Below are positions 60,418-64,000 of a stretch of 64,000 nucleotides of DNA, piece by piece. Under the pieces are notes generated by a model that was given only the letters and a program-made list of their open reading frames with translations, was not told where the DNA came from and made no database searches. The position numbers were made by a program, and so were the translations under genes. The first letter of the stretch is position 1, and each line of letters begins with the position of its first letter. The DNA comes from Siphlonurus alternatus (Eukaryota; Arthropoda; Insecta; Ephemeroptera; Siphlonuridae), in contig OX463787.1 of NCBI GenBank assembly GCA_949825025.1, forward strand, positions 14,753,707 to 14,817,706. The letters are read 5' to 3'.

Positions 60418-60561
60418 ATGGACGTCGTATCACCTCATGGCAGCATAAAGCGCATGGTTGCATTATATCTTAGAGCTGCAGATTTAAGAGCTGAAAAGAT
60501 GCAGATTTGTAATTTTGAGGGAGACATCTCTAAAAATTTGAAGTCTCCATTGACTGACTGA
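60418..60561 (+). CDS. Short ORF with strong Kozak context, unknown
   Basis: 47 codons starting in TAAAATGG: MDVVSPHGSIKRMVALYLRA, then ADLRAEKMQIC, ending TGA at 60559-60561. Regular hydrophobic spacing suggests one or two helices. No family recognised. It lies just before a hAT-like insertion, so it may be a first exon or a chance ORF. Confidence 0.25.
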   Translation: MDVVSPHGSIKRMVALYLRAADLRAEKMQICNFEGDISKNLKSPLTD

Positions 60562-60586
60562 GTACTTACAGAGCAGCGGTGACGTT

Positions 60587-61245
60587 CAGGGACTATATAC
60601 TGGGAGGACGGCCTAGGACAACTTATAGAAGAACCTCAATACTCGACACTTTGGTCAGCATCCATGATGACATCACCAACCCTTTGTCCTCCCATTTACT
60701 TACAAAAAAAGATTGGGCGCACGTAAGATCCTATACGGAGCAATTTTTTGATCGCTTATTGTTAACCCTCTAAATAAGTTATGTTTGCAAATTTAAAATT
60801 ATACGTATTGGCACTAACCTTTTACGTTTGCTGCTATAAAAATTTTATTATTTGCCTTAAGTCAGTTTAATTAAAGAGCATCTTAAGTATTTCGCGGTAG
60901 TAGTGCTTTGATTTCGAGCCGAAAAAACGTGCGCAGAAGGGTTGCGCGCCGATGCGCGGTGGTTTTAGCCGGAGTCAAAATTAGCAAACGAACATGGCGA
61001 CTATATAATTTTTCTGATGGATACTTACGATTGTAAATGAGCCACGTGCTCGGGCGTTTTCTTTGAGGACGTCAAAGATTTGACAGCTTGACAGATGGCT
61101 AACAAAGCGGCATCTTTAACCGCGGTATCTTTGTAGCCGACTCTAGGCCAATCAAATGCGCTAGAAAAGTCAAGATCGTGACGTCACTGGGTTGAGGAAA
61201 TGTCGGCGCTAAAAGTTAGGCGGTCTTCTTGTATATAGTCCTTGG
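60587..61245. mobile_element. hAT-like element with exact 8-bp duplication and captured segment
   Basis: Tips CAGGGACTATATAC and GTATATAGTCCTTGG in inverted orientation; GTGACGTT is repeated exactly at 60579-60586 and 61246-61253. The element carries a 380-base segment (60650-61029) also present at 58354-58742, including an open frame SIHDDITNPLSSHLLTKKDW. No transposase. The right part (61030-61240) is GC-rich with CCAATCA and TGACGTCA. Confidence 0.85.
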
Positions 61246-61253
61246 GTGACGTT

Positions 61254-62979
61254 CGCATGGTGTACTAACCACAAAAAGATTTTAAAAATATTTAACGATT
61301 AAACTAAGTTACTGCTGGAGTCAGAGAATTAAATATTTTTCTACGATGGAAGCGAATGAAATAAATTTTTAAAAATCAAGAATGTTCTAAAACTTTATGG
61401 TTATAGTTTGAGCAATTTGGCTGTTTTCTCATAACAGCTCTATTTCCGGTTTCCGTCCATAAGGCCAATGTTAAATTTCTACCTCAGCTTTCACAATGAC
61501 AGATTCGCTTCAAAATTTGTGTTCCCACCTATTGATGGTGAGTTCTAAGTCCCGTGCAAGTCATGTTGCATTCAGGCGCTACGATTACGAGATATCAACC
61601 TATACTGAAAAGTAGAAAATGTCCTTCAGCTGTTACAATACGTATTTATTACTGAAGAAACATCTGTCTAAAGTTACGAACTTAAGTATTAAAAATTAAA
61701 GGTAAGATATACTAAATATTTCTAACTGAGAAATTACTTTGACCTTGGGCTTTTAAATAACACGATACAATTTTGGCTTAGAAGAAAATGTCATTTTCAT
61801 ACAAAACAATGGAGTTTAAGTTTTCTTGTGAGGAACAATTGTGTGCAAAATTGTATCGTCGTAATAATGGGTTATTTAAATTAAAAAAAGGAAGAACATT
61901 TAATAGTTTTAATTGTTTGAGTGTTAAAAACTATTAATCTTTAGGGAGTTTTGAACATCGATTTTTATTTATTTATATAATTTTATGTACATTTCTTTAT
62001 TGGTAATCACTAATCACTCTATTCAGTGTTCGAGTAACAGTAAAAAAATTCTTCGCCACAAGAATTATTGAATAATGTAATTATTTTTGTATCATTCCAG
62101 TAATCTCAAAATTTTCACAACTTTATTATGAAAACATTTTGTTTATTCAAATGGCAATATTTAGTCAAACATAAATTATTTAAACATTAATTAATAAATT
62201 TTATGCATTACATAATTGGTGTGACTTTTATATAAAAAAAATCTTTGACAAAAATTTTTAAATTTAAATATTAATTTTATAATTAAAAATACAAATTTAT
62301 AAAATAAAATTTTTATAATTGCAAGTAAATTGTTTTATAAATTTATTTTCATTTTTTAAAAATCTTAAAAAAAAGTACTTTATTTGCTTACAGATTCTTC
62401 CATTTATTTTCAAATTATAATAAACCCAAGGATTACACAGTGCCAAGTAAACAAATATTGTAAGAAAGCAATATGTTATAAAACGTACTGTGCATGCATG
62501 TTAGTCTATCAAAGCCAGATATTATATATATATTATGCTCAATTTTTCAGACTGCCAATACACGCTCTTTGGAAAGAGCATGCTAATTTGTTCCGAATGT
62601 TTCTGAAAAAAATTTATGATAAATGCATAACATTTCTTAGAACTACTTGCAACAACAGATTAAAATGCGGTCCACAAGGTCCCTTTTTTCACCTTATAAC
62701 AAAGTAATGTGAGCCTTAATGTACTGAAGACGCTATTATACTGTTTATTTCAACAGCTGGTAGATCATTTTGTTGATGAATGGAACCATTGTGTTCCCTC
62801 AATGGTTTGTAACTACAAAATAAATATTTCATTGACAACAGCCGACTAGAGCAATCTACATTTGTTTTATTTATTTTTTTATGAATGGAATTATAATATA
62901 AAATGATATCACTTTCTATAATATGTACTTGCTTTTTAAATATTTAAATATTAATGCTAAAATATATGAAAGCTATAAT
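61254..62979. other. AT-rich spacer
   Basis: Nothing named. The 107-residue frame at 62384-62707 has no recognised motif and no supporting splice or promoter signals; it may be chance. Confidence 0.45.
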
Positions 62980-63124
62980 GGGCTCGATTCACGAAGCAGT
63001 TTCTAACCACGTTTAGCTTAACCATGTTTAACATGGTGGTTTAACACGTAAAACAGGTATAGCTAAACTTGGTTTACGCTAAACGTGGTTAGAAACCTGG
63101 CTAACTGCTTCATGAATCGCACCC
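62980..63124. mobile_element. Foldback MITE family F1, copy 4
   Basis: GGGCTCGATTCACGAAGCAG to TTCATGAATCGCACCC, separated by only four bases from copy 5. Confidence 0.9.
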
Positions 63125-63128
63125 ATAT

Positions 63129-63282
63129 GGCGTGATTCACGAAGCAGTTAACCAGGTTTCTAACCGCGTTTAGCTTAACCACGTTTAACTATATCTGTTT
63201 TACGTGTTAAACCACCCTAGTTAAACGTGGTTAAGCTAAACATGGTTAAGAAGCCTGGATAACTGCTTCGTGAATCGCGCCC
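63129..63282. mobile_element. Foldback MITE family F1, copy 5
   Basis: GGCGTGATTCACGAAGCAGT to TTCGTGAATCGCGCCC. Tandem with copy 4 but independently diverged. Confidence 0.9.
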
Positions 63283-63524
63283 ATTAATAAATATAATATA
63301 TTATAATATGTAACACCTAGATTTTTCTTAGAAACATAATGGAAAAATTTACCTCCTAATATTTATTTGTTACAAGTTATTGAAACTCCCTGAGTTGTAA
63401 CCAAATAAACGATGTTTTTTTTTAAATTTTAATAATTATAACTTCATCAAAATTAATTCACAACTTTTAAAGCAGCAGTAATTAAACCAGGGGTTTAAAC
63501 GGCAGAAACAAAGACCACTTTGAG

Positions 63525-63704
63525 CAGGGGCGGATCCAGCCCGGCGGCTCTGGGGGGAAGGGGGGGGGGGGCGATGCCCTATCCCGCAATGTTAAATTTC
63601 GGGGTGGAAGGGGGGGCGACGGGTGGTGGGTGGCAATACTTTCAATGTATTTTGGGACCTTCTGGGGAGGGGGGCGATTGCTCCCATCCTTGGATCCGCG
63701 CCTG
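63525..63704. mobile_element. hAT-like MITE (CAGGGGCGGATCC tips) with exact 8-bp duplication
   Basis: CAGGGGCGGATCCAG and TGGATCCGCGCCTG in inverted orientation; ACTTTGAG repeated exactly at 63517-63524 and 63705-63712. G-rich interior. Open frames here are spurious. Confidence 0.93.
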
Positions 63705-63746
63705 ACTTTGAGTCGTGCAAGCAATGTCATTCATTAAAAAAGTATT

Positions 63747-64000
63747 AGGAGAGGTGTGACGCAGTGCGCTTGACCGGATCTTTTCAGATCTGATCACCGA
63801 AGTCAAGCAACACCGAGCTTGGATAGTAATTGGATGGGTGACCATCTTCAACAAAAATCACGTTTCCCATATCCAGGGGTAAATCGTTACGCTTTTCCAC
63901 ATGTGGTTCCCCTGGTTTTGGACCATTGCACTTCCGGTTCATTGACAAAAGCTGTAGCGTCCATCCTAACTGAGGTTTCCACATTTCCCTCAGTTACATG
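63747..64000 (+). mobile_element. 5S rRNA-derived SINE, copy 4 (cut by window end)
   Basis: GGTGTGACGCAGTGCGCTTG, then TGATCACCGAAGTCAAGCAA, TTGGATGGGTGACC and GGTTCCCCTGGTTTTGGACC. Closest to copy 1. A 9-base insertion (TTTTCAGAT) splits the 5S core. Runs off the right edge. Confidence 0.88.

Noticed and set aside
60590..61020. Minus-strand exon with donor GTAAGT near 60568
   Set aside because: Acceptor TGGTTAG near 61265 and donor near 60570 would give a tiny exon only if the hAT-like element is removed; too little evidence to call.

Overview
This is an AT-rich (roughly 70% A+T by eye) animal nuclear window with spliced genes, long introns and a dense load of transposable elements. The gene families and the repeat mix (non-LTR retrotransposons, tRNA- and 5S-derived SINEs, many foldback MITEs, long GA/TC, TA and TTTA microsatellites) point to an arthropod. 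A crustacean is my best guess, but this is inference and no species can be named. The coding exons stand out as GC-rich islands with G/C-ending codons.

Three genes can be supported. (1) Minus strand, 254-8798: four consecutive exons, with phase-compatible junctions, of poly(ADP-ribose) glycohydrolase (PARG). They cover the accessory helical region just before the catalytic macrodomain. The catalytic exons lie beyond the left edge and the N-terminal exons are unresolved; one candidate is at 12620-12766. (2) Minus strand, 15551-40640: a complete classical water-channel aquaporin. It has a 5' UTR exon near 40454-40640 and five phase-0 coding exons giving 276 residues with both NPA boxes. (3) Plus strand, 47012-47235: the last exon of a C-type lectin-like protein whose upstream exons were not found.

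Most of the rest is repeats. The PARG intron 2568-8628 holds a LINE split by nested elements that all sit at TTAA sites: a symmetric palindrome whose central TTAA was entered by a 2.7-kb foldback and a 1.3-kb TIR element. A 5S rRNA-derived SINE occurs four times (near 8065, 40931, 50929 and 63747). A tRNA-derived SINE with a perfect 13-bp target duplication sits in an aquaporin intron. At least eight foldback MITE families are present, several with readable target duplications (TTAA, TA or 8 bp). The palindrome TGACGTCA (CRE) occurs 18 times by hand count, mostly inside these MITEs.

The right part (47.3-64 kb) has no clearly recognisable gene. It holds a possible small terminal exon at 58353-58475, duplicated inside a hAT-like element with an exact 8-bp duplication at 60587-61245, and a short Kozak-started ORF at 60418-60561. 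No CRISPR array, rRNA gene, free tRNA gene or virus-like gene was seen. All coordinates and matches were read by eye; family names come from memory of conserved motifs, not from a search.
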